Below, one piece after another: positions 25,682-34,129 of a DNA stretch of 64,000 nucleotides; the first letter of the stretch is position 1; every line of letters starts with the position of its first letter. Source of the DNA: Duganella sp. 1224. Lineage in GTDB: Bacteria > Pseudomonadota > Gammaproteobacteria > Burkholderiales > Burkholderiaceae_D. Below the pieces are notes generated by a model, which saw nothing but the letters and a program-made list of their open reading frames with translations, was not told the DNA's origin and made no database searches. A program made the position numbers and the translations under genes. Location: the NCBI RefSeq assembly GCF_013408245.1, contig NZ_JACBYS010000006.1:1-64000 (forward strand). The letters are read 5' to 3'.

Positions 25682-28411
25682 TCACAACCTTGCTTCCGCT
25701 GCCTCCACGCGTGTCTGCACCAGGATTTTTTTGATTTCAGGGACGCAGGAACCGCAGTTGCCGCCGGCCTTCAGGCAGGCCGTCACTTCGGGCACGGTCT
25801 TCAGGTCTCGCTCGACAATGGCGTTGCAGATGGTGTTGCGGCCGACGCCGAAGCAGGAGCACACGGTGGGCCCGGTATCCGCGCCCTTCTCCACCGGCAT
25901 GCCGACCAGCAGGCCGACACGGTCGATCTCACTGAGCTGCTCCTTGGCGAACAGGCTGGCCAGCCACGCGCGCGACGGCATGTCCTGGCGCGGCGACATG
26001 AACAGGCACTGGGCGATGCGGTCGTCCACCACGTGCACGGCGCGGTACACGCCGGCGGTCTTGTCCTCGTATTCCAGCCAGTCCGCATCGGGATCGGTCA
26101 CGCCCAGCAGCGCGCGCGCCCACTCGGCATAATTGGTGATGGTGTTGCGGCCGGCCAGCTCGTAGCGCCTGAACTCGCGGCCCTGGATGCGCGTCCAGTG
26201 GGCGATGCTGTCGAGATTCAGCGCATCGCGGCTCAGGATAAAGCCGTGCCAGTTGACGCGGAACTGCTCCACGCGCACCGGCGTGTGCTTGAACTCAGGC
26301 TCGCCGGACACCGGATCGACCACCGGGTTGACCACCGCGCCCACGCGCGCGTCGGATGCGGTCTGGCCGTTCCAGTGGATAGGAATGAACACGCTGCCGC
26401 GCGGGATACCCCCGCCGTGCTGCACGCGCGCCACCATCGCGCCCCATTCGGACGTGACGCGCGCCAGTTCGCCCTCCTTCACGCCACTGAGCAGCGCATC
26501 CTGCGGGTGCATATCGACGAACGATTCGGCGATATGGTCGGCCAGCGTGGCGGACTTGCCGGTGCGGGTCATCGTATGCCACTGGTCGCGCACGCGCCCG
26601 GTATTGAGCGACAGCGGATAGTCTTCGCTGACGGCGTGGCGCGGCAAGCGCGGCGCGGTGGCGATGAAGCGCGCCTTGCCGTCTGCGTGGGCGAACACGC
26701 CGTCCTTGAACAGCCGCGCCTCCACCTGCAGCTCGCCGCCCACGGTGCGGCGGATCGGCCACTGCACTGGCTCCAGCTCATCGTACTCACGCTGCTTGAG
26801 GCCGGCGAGGCCGGACATATCGAAGGCGCGCGGCACGTCGCCGATGGCGTTGCGGAAGCCGCTCAGGCTTGCGTGTTCATTGAACACGTCGTGCTGGCCG
26901 GCGTAATCGAAGCCGCTGTAGCCCATGCGCTGCGCGAACAACGACAGGATCTTCCAGTCCGGCAGCGCCTCGCCCGGCGCCGGCAGAAAGGCGCGCTGGC
27001 GCGAGATGCGGCGTTCGGAGTTGGTGACTGTGCCATCCTTCTCGCCCCAGCCCAGCGCCGGCAGCAGTACATCGGCGTAAGCGGTGGTGTCGGTGTCCTG
27101 CATGATGTCGGAGGCGATCACCAGATCGCACTTTTCCAGCGCGCGGCGCGCCTGGTCGGCGTCCGGCAGGCTGACCACCGGATTGGTCGCCATCACCCAC
27201 ACCGACTTGACCCTGCCTTCTTCAATCGCCTTGAACAGGTCTACCGCTTTCAGGCCGCCCTTGTCGGCCATGGCCGGCGACTCCCAGAAGGTCTGCACCA
27301 CGTCGCGATGGCCGGCGTTTTCCAGGTCCATGTGCGCGGCCAGCATGTTGGCCAGGCCGCCCACTTCGCGGCCGCCCATGGCGTTGGGCTGGCCGGTGAT
27401 CGAGAACGGTCCCATGCCGGGCTTGCCGATACGGCCGCCGATCAGGTGGCAGTTGATGATGGCGTTGGCCTTGTCCGTGCCCGCCGACGACTGGTTGACG
27501 CCCATCGAGTAGGCGGTGATGGTCTTGCGGGTGGCGGCAAACAATTCATAGAACGCCAGCAGCTGCGCCAGTTCGATGCGGCAGATCTTCGCCACCACGG
27601 CGGGATCGGCGCAATCGGCGTTGGCCACATCCAGTGCGGCATCGAAGCCATTGGTATGCTGCTCGATAAAGCGCGGATCGACGGCGCCGATGCGCGACAG
27701 GTAGCTTAACAGGCCGTTGAACAGCCACACGTCGGTGCCGGCCTTGACCGGCAGGTGCAGGTCGGCCAGCTCGCAGGTGGCGGTGCGGCGCGGATCGACT
27801 ACCACCAGCTTCATCCCGGGCCGAGCTTCCTTCGCCTTCAGAATGCGCTGGAACAGGATCGGATGGCACCACGCCGTGTTGGAGCCCACCAGCACGATCA
27901 TGTCGGCCAGTTCCAGGTCGTCGTAGCAGACCGGCACCAGGTCTTCGCCAAAGGCGCGCTTGTAGCCCGCCACGGCGGATGACATGCACAGGCGCGAGTT
28001 GGTGTCGATGTTGGCGCTGCCCACGTAGCCCTTCATCAGTTTATTGGCGACGTAGTAGTCCTCGGTCAGCAGCTGGCCGGAGACGTACAGCGCCACCGCA
28101 TCCGGGCCATGTTCGGCAATGATGGCCTTCCACGCGTCGGCCACCTTGCCCAGCGCTTCATCCCACGACACGCGTCGCAAGCCCGCGCCGTCATCGCCGC
28201 GCACTTGCGGATACAGCAGGCGGCCTTCCAGCCCCACGGTTTCCCCCAGCGTGGAACCCTTTACGCACAGGCGGCCCTGGTTGGCGGGATGGAGCTTGTC
28301 GCCGCTGATGGCGAAGCTGCCATCGTCCTTCTGCGTGGCCTGTACGCCGCAGCCCACGCCGCAATAGGCACAGGTGGTACGGACAGCCAGATGATCGGTG
28401 GACAGGTTCAA
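25682..28411 (-). CDS. nasA: Assimilatory nitrate reductase, molybdopterin catalytic subunit
   Basis: This cytoplasmic enzyme reduces nitrate to nitrite using Mo-bisMGD and Fe-S clusters. An N-terminal 4Fe-4S motif TTCAYCGVGCGV is followed by NQGRLCVKGSTLGE, and then by the Mo-cofactor domains (VYVSGQLLTEDYYVANKLMK-type segment, GRIGKPGMGPFSITGQPNAMG). The C-terminus has a BFD-like 2Fe-2S domain, TVCSCFGVGRNTICNAI and CLKAGGNCGSCVPEI. The best start is a TTG at 28411 (about 909 residues), 17 bp after the upstream stop, giving the usual MNLSTDHLAVRT N-terminus. The frame continues far upstream, but that part overlaps the FAD gene and is not coding. Confidence 0.93.
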   Translation of the reverse strand: MNLSTDHLAVRTTCAYCGVGCGVQATQKDDGSFAISGDKLHPANQGRLCVKGSTLGETVGLEGRLLYPQVRGDDGAGLRRVSWDEALGKVADAWKAIIAEHGPDAVALYVSGQLLTEDYYVANKLMKGYVGSANIDTNSRLCMSSAVAGYKRAFGEDLVPVCYDDLELADMIVLVGSNTAWCHPILFQRILKAKEARPGMKLVVVDPRRTATCELADLHLPVKAGTDVWLFNGLLSYLSRIGAVDPRFIEQHTNGFDAALDVANADCADPAVVAKICRIELAQLLAFYELFAATRKTITAYSMGVNQSSAGTDKANAIINCHLIGGRIGKPGMGPFSITGQPNAMGGREVGGLANMLAAHMDLENAGHRDVVQTFWESPAMADKGGLKAVDLFKAIEEGRVKSVWVMATNPVVSLPDADQARRALEKCDLVIASDIMQDTDTTAYADVLLPALGWGEKDGTVTNSERRISRQRAFLPAPGEALPDWKILSLFAQRMGYSGFDYAGQHDVFNEHASLSGFRNAIGDVPRAFDMSGLAGLKQREYDELEPVQWPIRRTVGGELQVEARLFKDGVFAHADGKARFIATAPRLPRHAVSEDYPLSLNTGRVRDQWHTMTRTGKSATLADHIAESFVDMHPQDALLSGVKEGELARVTSEWGAMVARVQHGGGIPRGSVFIPIHWNGQTASDARVGAVVNPVVDPVSGEPEFKHTPVRVEQFRVNWHGFILSRDALNLDSIAHWTRIQGREFRRYELAGRNTITNYAEWARALLGVTDPDADWLEYEDKTAGVYRAVHVVDDRIAQCLFMSPRQDMPSRAWLASLFAKEQLSEIDRVGLLVGMPVEKGADTGPTVCSCFGVGRNTICNAIVERDLKTVPEVTACLKAGGNCGSCVPEIKKILVQTRVEAAEARL

Positions 28412-28428
28412 GATGCTTGCTCGCTCAG

Positions 28429-29643
28429 TCAGGCGGCGCGGGCGCTGAGCGCCTCGCCAAATAACAGGGTTTGCCGGATCGGCGTGATGTCGGTGCGGTT
28501 CTGAATCAGGTTGAAGTACCAGGGGCCGTCCTTGACGTCGCCGTACAGCACGGCGCCGGTCACGCGGCCGTCCTTGATCACCAGCCGCTTGTAGACGCCA
28601 CGCCGCGCGTCCCGCAGCACCAGGTCTTCGCTGCCCTCGCCGCCGATGAAATCGCCCACCGAATACAGATCCACGCCGGTGACCTTCAGCCGCGTTGGCG
28701 ACGTTTGCTGCACGTAGCGGCGTACGCCGGCGCCGGCCAGGTGGGCGCCACAAACGCGCGCCTGGTCCCAGATCGGCGCCACCAGGCCAAAGGTGGCGCT
28801 GCGGTGCTGCACGCATTCTCCGACGGCGTAGATGCGCGGGTCGTAGGTTTGCAGCGTATCGTCCACCACGATGGCGCGCTCGCAATGCAGGCCGGCCGAT
28901 TTGGCGAGTTCGATATTCGGACGCACGCCGGCGGTCATCACCACCAGGTCGGCCGGGATCTCGGTGCCATCCTTGAAGCGTACGCCGGTCACGCGGTCCG
29001 GGCCGAGGATTTCCTCGGTCTGCGCGGCCATCATGAAATTCAGGCCCTTGGCTTCCAGCGCTTTTTGCAGCAGCGCGGCAGCGGGCTTATCGAGCTGCTG
29101 GTTCATCAGCGCGTCGGTCACGTGCACCACAGTGACATTCATACCCTGGCGCTGCAGGCCATTGGCCGCTTCGAGCCCCAGCAGGCCGCCGCCGATCACC
29201 ACCGCGTTGCGGTGATTGCGCGCCATGGCCAGCATGTTCTCCACATCCTGAATATCGCGGAAGGCCAGCACCCCGTTCAGCTGATGGCCCGGCACGGGGA
29301 TGATGAAGGGCTTGGAGCCGGTGGCGATCAGCAGGCGGTCGTACATGACCTCCAGCCCCGACTTCGCGCGCACGATGCGCTTGCGGCGGTCGATATGCTC
29401 GACCGGGTCGCCAGCGTGCAGCGTGATCCCGTGCTGCACATACCATTCGCGCGTGTTGAGCATGATGTCGTCCATACTTTTCTCGCCCGCCAGCACAGGC
29501 GACAGCAGGATGCGGTTGTAGTTACCGTGCGGCTCGGCGCCGAACACGGTGATGTCGTACATATCCGGCGCCAGCTTGTGCAGCTCCTCGACCGTGCGCA
29601 TGCCGGCCATGCCATTGCCGATGACGACCAGCGCGGGTTTCAC
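28429..29643 (-). CDS. FAD/NAD(P)-dependent oxidoreductase, probable nitrate reductase electron-transfer partner
   Basis: This 404-residue flavoprotein resembles the N-terminal half of NirB. It has the FAD-binding ALVVIGNGMAGMRTVEELHK, LLIATGSKPFIIPVPG, the NAD-binding AVVIGGGLLGLEAANGLQRQG, and IYAVGECVQHR. The start is a GTG at 29643 that overlaps the nirD stop (GTGA), indicating coupling. Standing directly before nasA, it probably passes electrons from NAD(P)H to the nitrate reductase, as the small flavoprotein subunits of Klebsiella and Bacillus do. The role is inferred; the fold is clear. Confidence 0.85.
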   Translation of the reverse strand: MKPALVVIGNGMAGMRTVEELHKLAPDMYDITVFGAEPHGNYNRILLSPVLAGEKSMDDIMLNTREWYVQHGITLHAGDPVEHIDRRKRIVRAKSGLEVMYDRLLIATGSKPFIIPVPGHQLNGVLAFRDIQDVENMLAMARNHRNAVVIGGGLLGLEAANGLQRQGMNVTVVHVTDALMNQQLDKPAAALLQKALEAKGLNFMMAAQTEEILGPDRVTGVRFKDGTEIPADLVVMTAGVRPNIELAKSAGLHCERAIVVDDTLQTYDPRIYAVGECVQHRSATFGLVAPIWDQARVCGAHLAGAGVRRYVQQTSPTRLKVTGVDLYSVGDFIGGEGSEDLVLRDARRGVYKRLVIKDGRVTGAVLYGDVKDGPWYFNLIQNRTDITPIRQTLLFGEALSARAA

Positions 29644-29987
29644 AGGCCTACCCAGACTTTGCCATCTTCGATGCGGGCAGGATAGGTGCCCACTGAATGC
29701 TCCGGCGCTTCCAGGCACTCGCCGGTTTGCAGATCGAAGTGCTGCTTGTAGATCGGCGACGCCACCACGATGCGTTCGCCCAGCGAACCAACCAGCCCGC
29801 GCGACAAGACCGAGGCCTCGGAATTCGGATCATAGTTATCGATGGCGAACACGCGCGACTCCCCGGCGTCGACGTGGAACACGGCCACCTGCATATCATT
29901 CAGCAGCGCACACACCCCGGTGTTGGGCACGATGTCGTCCAGGTTGCAGACGGCGATCCAGTTATCGGTATGAACATCACGGTGCAT
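29640..29987 (-). CDS. nirD: Nitrite reductase (NADH) small subunit
   Basis: NirD is the Rieske-like small subunit of cytoplasmic NADH-nitrite reductase. The 115-residue product contains WIAVCNLDDIVPNTGVCALL, VFAIDNYDPNSEASVLSRGL and SPIYKQHFDLQTGECLE. As is usual for NirD, the Rieske cysteines and histidines are not conserved. I chose the ATG at 29987, preceded by GAGGAGAAG, which removes a 19-residue upstream extension overlapping nirB. It lies 10 bp after nirB. Confidence 0.93.
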   Translation of the reverse strand: MHRDVHTDNWIAVCNLDDIVPNTGVCALLNDMQVAVFHVDAGESRVFAIDNYDPNSEASVLSRGLVGSLGERIVVASPIYKQHFDLQTGECLEAPEHSVGTYPARIEDGKVWVGL

Positions 29988-29997
29988 ACTCTTCTCC

Positions 29998-32532
29998 TCA
30001 AGCTGCATTGACTGCGATAGGGATAACGCGCTTGCGCTCTTCAATGGTGGCCGGGCGGATCTGGCCGCGCTCCTCCATGAACACCACGTTCTCGTCGGCC
30101 TTGTCGCTGTTGACGAAGTGGCGGAAACGTTTGCGCGTTTCAGGATTTTCCACCGCCTCCTTCCACTCGCAAGCGTAGGTATCGACCACGTGCTGCATGT
30201 CGGCTTCCAGTTCGGCGCCGATGCCCAGCTTGTCCTTGACGATGACGTCCTTCAGATAATCGAGGCCGCCTTCCAGGTTCTCGCGCCAGGTGCTGGTGCG
30301 CTGCAGGCGGTCGCCAGTGCGGCTGTAGAACATCAGGAAGCGGTCGATGTATCTGACCAGCGTTTCCTTGTCCAGCTCCGTCGCCAGCAGTTCGGCGTGG
30401 CGTGGCTTCATGCCGCCGTTGCCGGCCACGTAAAGATTCCAGCCCTTCTCGGTGGCGATCACGCCCACGTCCTTGCCCTGCGCTTCCGCGCACTCGCGGG
30501 TGCAGCCGGAGACGCCGAATTTGATCTTGTGCGGCGTGCGCAGGCCCTTGTAGCGGTTTTCCAGTTCAATCGCCAGGCCGATGGAATCATCGACGCCGTA
30601 ACGGCACCAGGTCGAGCCCACGCAGGACTTCACCGTGCGCAGCGACTTGCCGTACGCGTGGCCGGACTCGAAGCCGGCGGCAATCAGTTCTTCCCAGATC
30701 AGCGGCAGTTGCTCGACGCGCGCGCCAAACAGGTCAACCCGCGCGCCGCCGGTGATCTTGGTGTACAAGCCATACTTCTTGGCGACCTGGCCGACCGCGA
30801 TCAGGCCGTCCGGCGTCACTTCACCAGCCGGCATGCGCGGCACGACCGAGTAGGTGCCGTCCTTCTGGATGTTGCCGAGGAAGTAGTCGTTGGTGTCCTG
30901 CAGGCTGGCGTGTTCCTTCTTCAGCACAAACTCGTTGTTGATGGTGGCGAGGATGCTGGCCGCCAGCGGCTTGCAGACGTCGCAGCCCAGGCCCTTGCCG
31001 TGCTTGTGCAGCAGATCGTTGAAGGTGCTGATCTTGCCGACTTTGATCAGGTGGAATAGCTCTTGGCGCGAATACGCGAAGTGTTCGCACACATGGTTGT
31101 TCACTTCCATGCCCTGCTTCTTCATCTCGGCTTTCATCACCTGCGTTACCAGAGGCACGCAGCCGCCGCACGCGGTGCCGGCGGTGGTGCAGGATTTCAG
31201 CTCGCCGATGGTGGTGGCGCCATTCTGCACGGCGGCGCACAGCTGGCCCTTGGAGATGTTATTGCAGGAGCAGATCTGCGCCGAATCCGGCAACGCATCC
31301 ACGCCCAGCGCAGGCTTAGCCGCGCCGTCGGACTGCGGCAGGATCAGGAATTCCGGCGATTCAGGCAGCTCGATCTTATTCAACATCATCTGCAGCAGCG
31401 TGCCATATTCGCTGGCGTCGCCAACCATCACACCGCCCAGCAGGTACTTGCCGCAACTGGACACCACGATCTTCTTGTAGATCTGTTTGCGCTCGTCGAT
31501 GAACTGATACGCGTGGCTGCCCTCTTCCTTGCCATGCGGGTCGCCGATCGACGCCACATCCACGCCCATCAGTTTCAGCTTGGTGCTCATGTCGGCGCCG
31601 GCGAATTCCGCCGCCTCGCCCAGCATATGCCTGGCGGCGACGCGCGCCATTTCGTAGCCCGGCGCCACCAGGCCGAAGATCAAGCCGCCCCACAGCGCGC
31701 ACTCGCCGATGGCGTAGACGTGCGGATCGGAGGTAACGCAGTTGTTATTGATTTCGATGCCGCCGCGCGGGCCGATGGCCAGGCCGGCTTCTTTCGCCAG
31801 CATGTCGCGCGGGCGGATGCCGGCCGAGAACACGATCATGTCCGCTTCCAGGTGGCCGCCGTCCGCGAACTCCATGCGGTGCGTGGCTTCGGTGCCGTCA
31901 ACGATGGCGGTGGTGTTTTTGCCGGTATGGACGGTCACGCCCAGTTCTTCGATCTTACGGCGCAGCACACGGCCGCCGTGGTCGTCCACCTGCACCGCCA
32001 TCAGGCGCGGCGAGAACTCGACCACGTGGGTATCCAGCTTCATGTCGCGTAGCGCCTTGGCGCATTCGAGGCCCAGCAGGCCGCCGCCGATCACCACGCC
32101 GGTCTTCGCGCGCTGGCCGCATTCCAGCATCGCTTCGAGGTCTTCGATGGTGCGGTAGACGAAGCAGTCCTTGCGGTCCTTGCCCGGCAGCGGCGGCACG
32201 AAGGGGAACGAGCCGGTGGCGATCACCAGCTTGTCGTAGGGCAGAACCTCGCCTTCGCCAGTGGTGACAGTCTTCGCTTTCAGGTCGATGGCGGTGGCGC
32301 GGGTGTTCAGGCGCAGCACCATGCTGTCGTTTTGTTCGAAGAAGCCCGGCTTCACCAGCGACAGGTCTTCGGCGGTTTTCCCGGAAAAGAATTCGGACAG
32401 GTGCACGCGGTCGTAGGCGGGACGCGGCTCCTCGCACAGCACTGTCACCTGCAGGTTGGCGCGGCCGCCAGTGGCCAGGCTTTCCAGGAACTTGTGGCCC
32501 ACCATGCCGTGGCCGATAACGATAATTTTCAT
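29998..32532 (-). CDS. nirB: Nitrite reductase (NADH) large subunit
   Basis: NirB is a cytoplasmic siroheme/4Fe-4S enzyme that reduces nitrite to ammonium with NADH. The 844-residue product has an N-terminal FAD/NAD domain (IIVIGHGMVGHKFLESL, VVIGGGLLGLECAKAL, YAIGECALWGG). A BFD-like 2Fe-2S domain at about residues 420-475 contains ICSCNNISKGQLCAAV and TACGGCVPLV. A second cysteine-rich segment (GLGCDVCKPL) follows. The sulfite/nitrite reductase domain ends with the siroheme/4Fe-4S cysteines in SCVGSTWCRYG and FGVSGCTRECAEAQGKDVG. It is 12 bp downstream of narK and 10 bp upstream of nirD. Confidence 0.96.
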   Translation of the reverse strand: MKIIVIGHGMVGHKFLESLATGGRANLQVTVLCEEPRPAYDRVHLSEFFSGKTAEDLSLVKPGFFEQNDSMVLRLNTRATAIDLKAKTVTTGEGEVLPYDKLVIATGSFPFVPPLPGKDRKDCFVYRTIEDLEAMLECGQRAKTGVVIGGGLLGLECAKALRDMKLDTHVVEFSPRLMAVQVDDHGGRVLRRKIEELGVTVHTGKNTTAIVDGTEATHRMEFADGGHLEADMIVFSAGIRPRDMLAKEAGLAIGPRGGIEINNNCVTSDPHVYAIGECALWGGLIFGLVAPGYEMARVAARHMLGEAAEFAGADMSTKLKLMGVDVASIGDPHGKEEGSHAYQFIDERKQIYKKIVVSSCGKYLLGGVMVGDASEYGTLLQMMLNKIELPESPEFLILPQSDGAAKPALGVDALPDSAQICSCNNISKGQLCAAVQNGATTIGELKSCTTAGTACGGCVPLVTQVMKAEMKKQGMEVNNHVCEHFAYSRQELFHLIKVGKISTFNDLLHKHGKGLGCDVCKPLAASILATINNEFVLKKEHASLQDTNDYFLGNIQKDGTYSVVPRMPAGEVTPDGLIAVGQVAKKYGLYTKITGGARVDLFGARVEQLPLIWEELIAAGFESGHAYGKSLRTVKSCVGSTWCRYGVDDSIGLAIELENRYKGLRTPHKIKFGVSGCTRECAEAQGKDVGVIATEKGWNLYVAGNGGMKPRHAELLATELDKETLVRYIDRFLMFYSRTGDRLQRTSTWRENLEGGLDYLKDVIVKDKLGIGAELEADMQHVVDTYACEWKEAVENPETRKRFRHFVNSDKADENVVFMEERGQIRPATIEERKRVIPIAVNAA

Positions 32533-32544
32533 GATGCGATTCCT

Positions 32545-33840
32545 TTATGCGGTGGCGACTGCGGTTTCCTGCACGGTGGCGCTGCTGAAGCGCGCGGCCA
32601 GTGCGCACAAGGCGGAGATGGCGACCAGCACGCCGAGGATGCTCAGGGTTTGCTGCACGTCGCCCGTGCCCTTCATCAGGAAGCCGGCGGCGACCGCGCC
32701 CACGTTGCCGCCGGCGCCGATGATGCCGGCCACGCCGCCCAGGGCGCGCTTGTCGACGAAGGGCACCACGGCGTAGGTGGCGCCGCAGGCCATGTGGGTG
32801 AACAGGCCAAAGAACAGCATCGCGGCGACGGCCAGCAGGGCGTTGCCGGCGTGGGCGAACATCAGCAGGCCGGCGCCCTCGCCCAGCATCAGCGCGAACA
32901 GCAGCGTGACGCGGTTATTCAGGTTGCCGTTGGCGGCGAATTTGTCCGACACCCAGCCGCCCAGCGCGCGGGCGAACAACGCCAGCAGGCCAAAGCTGCC
33001 GGCCGCCATGCCGGCTTGCGCCAGCGTCAGCTTGAAGTGATCGACGTAGTAGGTGGCGGCGATGTTGTGGATGAAGATCTCGATGCCAAAGCAGGCGCCG
33101 TAGGTGATGAACAGCAGCCACACGCGGTAGTTGACGGCGGCCAGCTTGAACGACTCCCAGCCGCCCTTCTTGCCACCATCAATCGCAACGCCGGCGGCGC
33201 GCAGTTCCTTGAAGTTCCCTTGCGGGCAATCTTGCGTGTAGCGGTAGTAAACAAAGGCCATGACAATCATCAGCACACCCGGCACGATCAGCGCGGCGCG
33301 CCAGCCGAAGCCCTCGCTCACGCCCAGCATGACCATGGCAGTCATCAGCAGCGGCATGACGGCTTGCGCGACGCCACCGCCGGCATTGCCCCAGCCAGCG
33401 GCTGCGGCGTTGGCCGTGCCCACCACCTTGGGCGCGAACATCACCGAGGTGTGGTACTGGGTGATGACGAAGCTGGCGCCAGCCGCGCCGATGGCGAGGC
33501 GGAAGAACAGGAAGCTCTCGTAGCTCTGCGCGAACGCCACGCCGATGACCGGGATGGCGCCGATCAGCAGCAGGCCGGTATAGGCCTTGCGCGGGCCGAA
33601 GTGGTCGCACAGCGGGCCGACGATCAGGCGCACGATGATGGTGACGGCAACGGCGGCGATGTTGATGTTGGCGATCTGCCCTGGCGTCAGGCCGAATTCT
33701 CCTTTAATCACCGGCATCAGCGGCGCGCAGGCGAACCACGCGAAGAAGCAGACGAAGAACGCCATCCAGGTCAAGTGGAACGCCCGCATCTGAGGCGTTG
33801 AAATCGAGAAGAGCTTGATGCTGGTAGCTTTGCTGGCCAT
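32545..33840 (-). CDS. narK: Nitrate/nitrite MFS transporter (NarK family)
   Basis: This inner-membrane transporter has 431 residues and 12 predicted helices. The N-terminus FHLTWMAFFVCFFAWFACAPL and the nitrate-signature regions IGAAGASFVITQYHTSVMFAPKVVG and AAAGWGNAGGGVAQ are typical of the NarK/NasA nitrate porter family. It is the first gene of narK-nirB-nirD-FAD-nasA, so it should supply nitrate for assimilation. Its 5' leader contains a sigma-54 promoter, two ANTAR-type hairpins and a terminator. The ATG at 33840 lies about 22 nt after the terminator's T-tract. Confidence 0.93.
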   Translation of the reverse strand: MASKATSIKLFSISTPQMRAFHLTWMAFFVCFFAWFACAPLMPVIKGEFGLTPGQIANINIAAVAVTIIVRLIVGPLCDHFGPRKAYTGLLLIGAIPVIGVAFAQSYESFLFFRLAIGAAGASFVITQYHTSVMFAPKVVGTANAAAAGWGNAGGGVAQAVMPLLMTAMVMLGVSEGFGWRAALIVPGVLMIVMAFVYYRYTQDCPQGNFKELRAAGVAIDGGKKGGWESFKLAAVNYRVWLLFITYGACFGIEIFIHNIAATYYVDHFKLTLAQAGMAAGSFGLLALFARALGGWVSDKFAANGNLNNRVTLLFALMLGEGAGLLMFAHAGNALLAVAAMLFFGLFTHMACGATYAVVPFVDKRALGGVAGIIGAGGNVGAVAAGFLMKGTGDVQQTLSILGVLVAISALCALAARFSSATVQETAVATA

Positions 33841-33861
33841 TTTTTATCCCGTTCAGAAAAC

Positions 33862-33913
33862 AAAAAGGCGTCCGCACAACCACAGGCCTCAAAGACCGGG
33901 TTGGGCGGACGCC
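33862..33913 (-). terminator. Leader attenuator (intrinsic terminator) before narK
   Basis: In the minus-strand RNA, a 9-bp perfect stem (GGCGTCCGC / GCGGACGCC) with inner pairing (CAACC / GGTTG) is followed directly by TTTTTG. It lies between the promoter and the narK start, so it would stop transcription before the operon unless relieved. With the two hexaloop hairpins just upstream it forms an antitermination leader. Confidence 0.9.
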
Positions 33914-33922
33914 GTTGTCCTG

Positions 33923-33982
33923 CCAGTCCGTCCTTGGACCAGCTATGTATTCGTGTACTTCGGGGAGATCGCCGTTGATCCC
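33923..33982 (-). promoter_or_regulatory. ANTAR-target dual hairpin (P1 and P2) in the narK leader
   Basis: Read on the minus strand, P1 is GGGATC-AACGGC-GATCTC-C (33965-33982) and P2 is CTGGTCC-AAGGAC-GGACTGG (33923-33942). Both loops are six nucleotides with A at position 1 and G at position 4, the defining feature of RNA bound by ANTAR domains such as NasR, NasT and EutV. P2 stands 9 bp before the terminator. The predicted transcript start, near 33985, places P1 at the very 5' end of the RNA. The ANTAR protein NasT encoded at 42218-42859 is the obvious ligand. Confidence 0.88.
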
Positions 33983-33995
33983 TTGGCCTATGCGT

Positions 33996-34011
33996 TGCAA
34001 GAGCCGTGCCA
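33996..34011 (-). promoter_or_regulatory. Sigma-54 (RpoN) promoter of the narK-nirBD-nasA operon
   Basis: On the minus strand this reads TGGCACGGCTCTTGCA, a perfect match to the -24/-12 consensus TGGCACG-N4-TTGCA. Transcription should begin around 33985, just ahead of hairpin P1. Sigma-54 promoters need an activator; NtrC is expected for nitrogen assimilation, and a matching dyad lies about 119 bp upstream of the predicted start. Confidence 0.9.
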
Positions 34012-34094
34012 CCCCTCGCGAGCGCTGTGCTCAGAGGGGAAGCACGATTTGATGACGTTTTTTAAATTGGTGAGCTGCGATGTGACGGTGCACG

Positions 34095-34113
34095 GCGCAC
34101 ACTATCGGTGCGC
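34095..34113 (-). promoter_or_regulatory. Candidate NtrC (NRI) binding site
   Basis: A perfect dyad GCGCAC-N7-GTGCGC is present. Its inner halves match the GCAC-N7-GTGC core of the NtrC consensus. It lies about 119 bp upstream of the predicted sigma-54 start, the usual enhancer distance, in the short gap beyond the lipoprotein gene stop. A neighbouring GTGC/GCAC repeat at 34090-34102 may be a second weaker site. Confidence 0.55.
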
Positions 34114-34129
34114 GATCGCGGTGCGTGGA

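Noticed and set aside
28412..28885. Upstream extension of the nasA frame
   Set aside because: It overlaps the FAD oxidoreductase gene in another frame and has no nitrate reductase similarity; the family N-terminus begins at the TTG at 28411.
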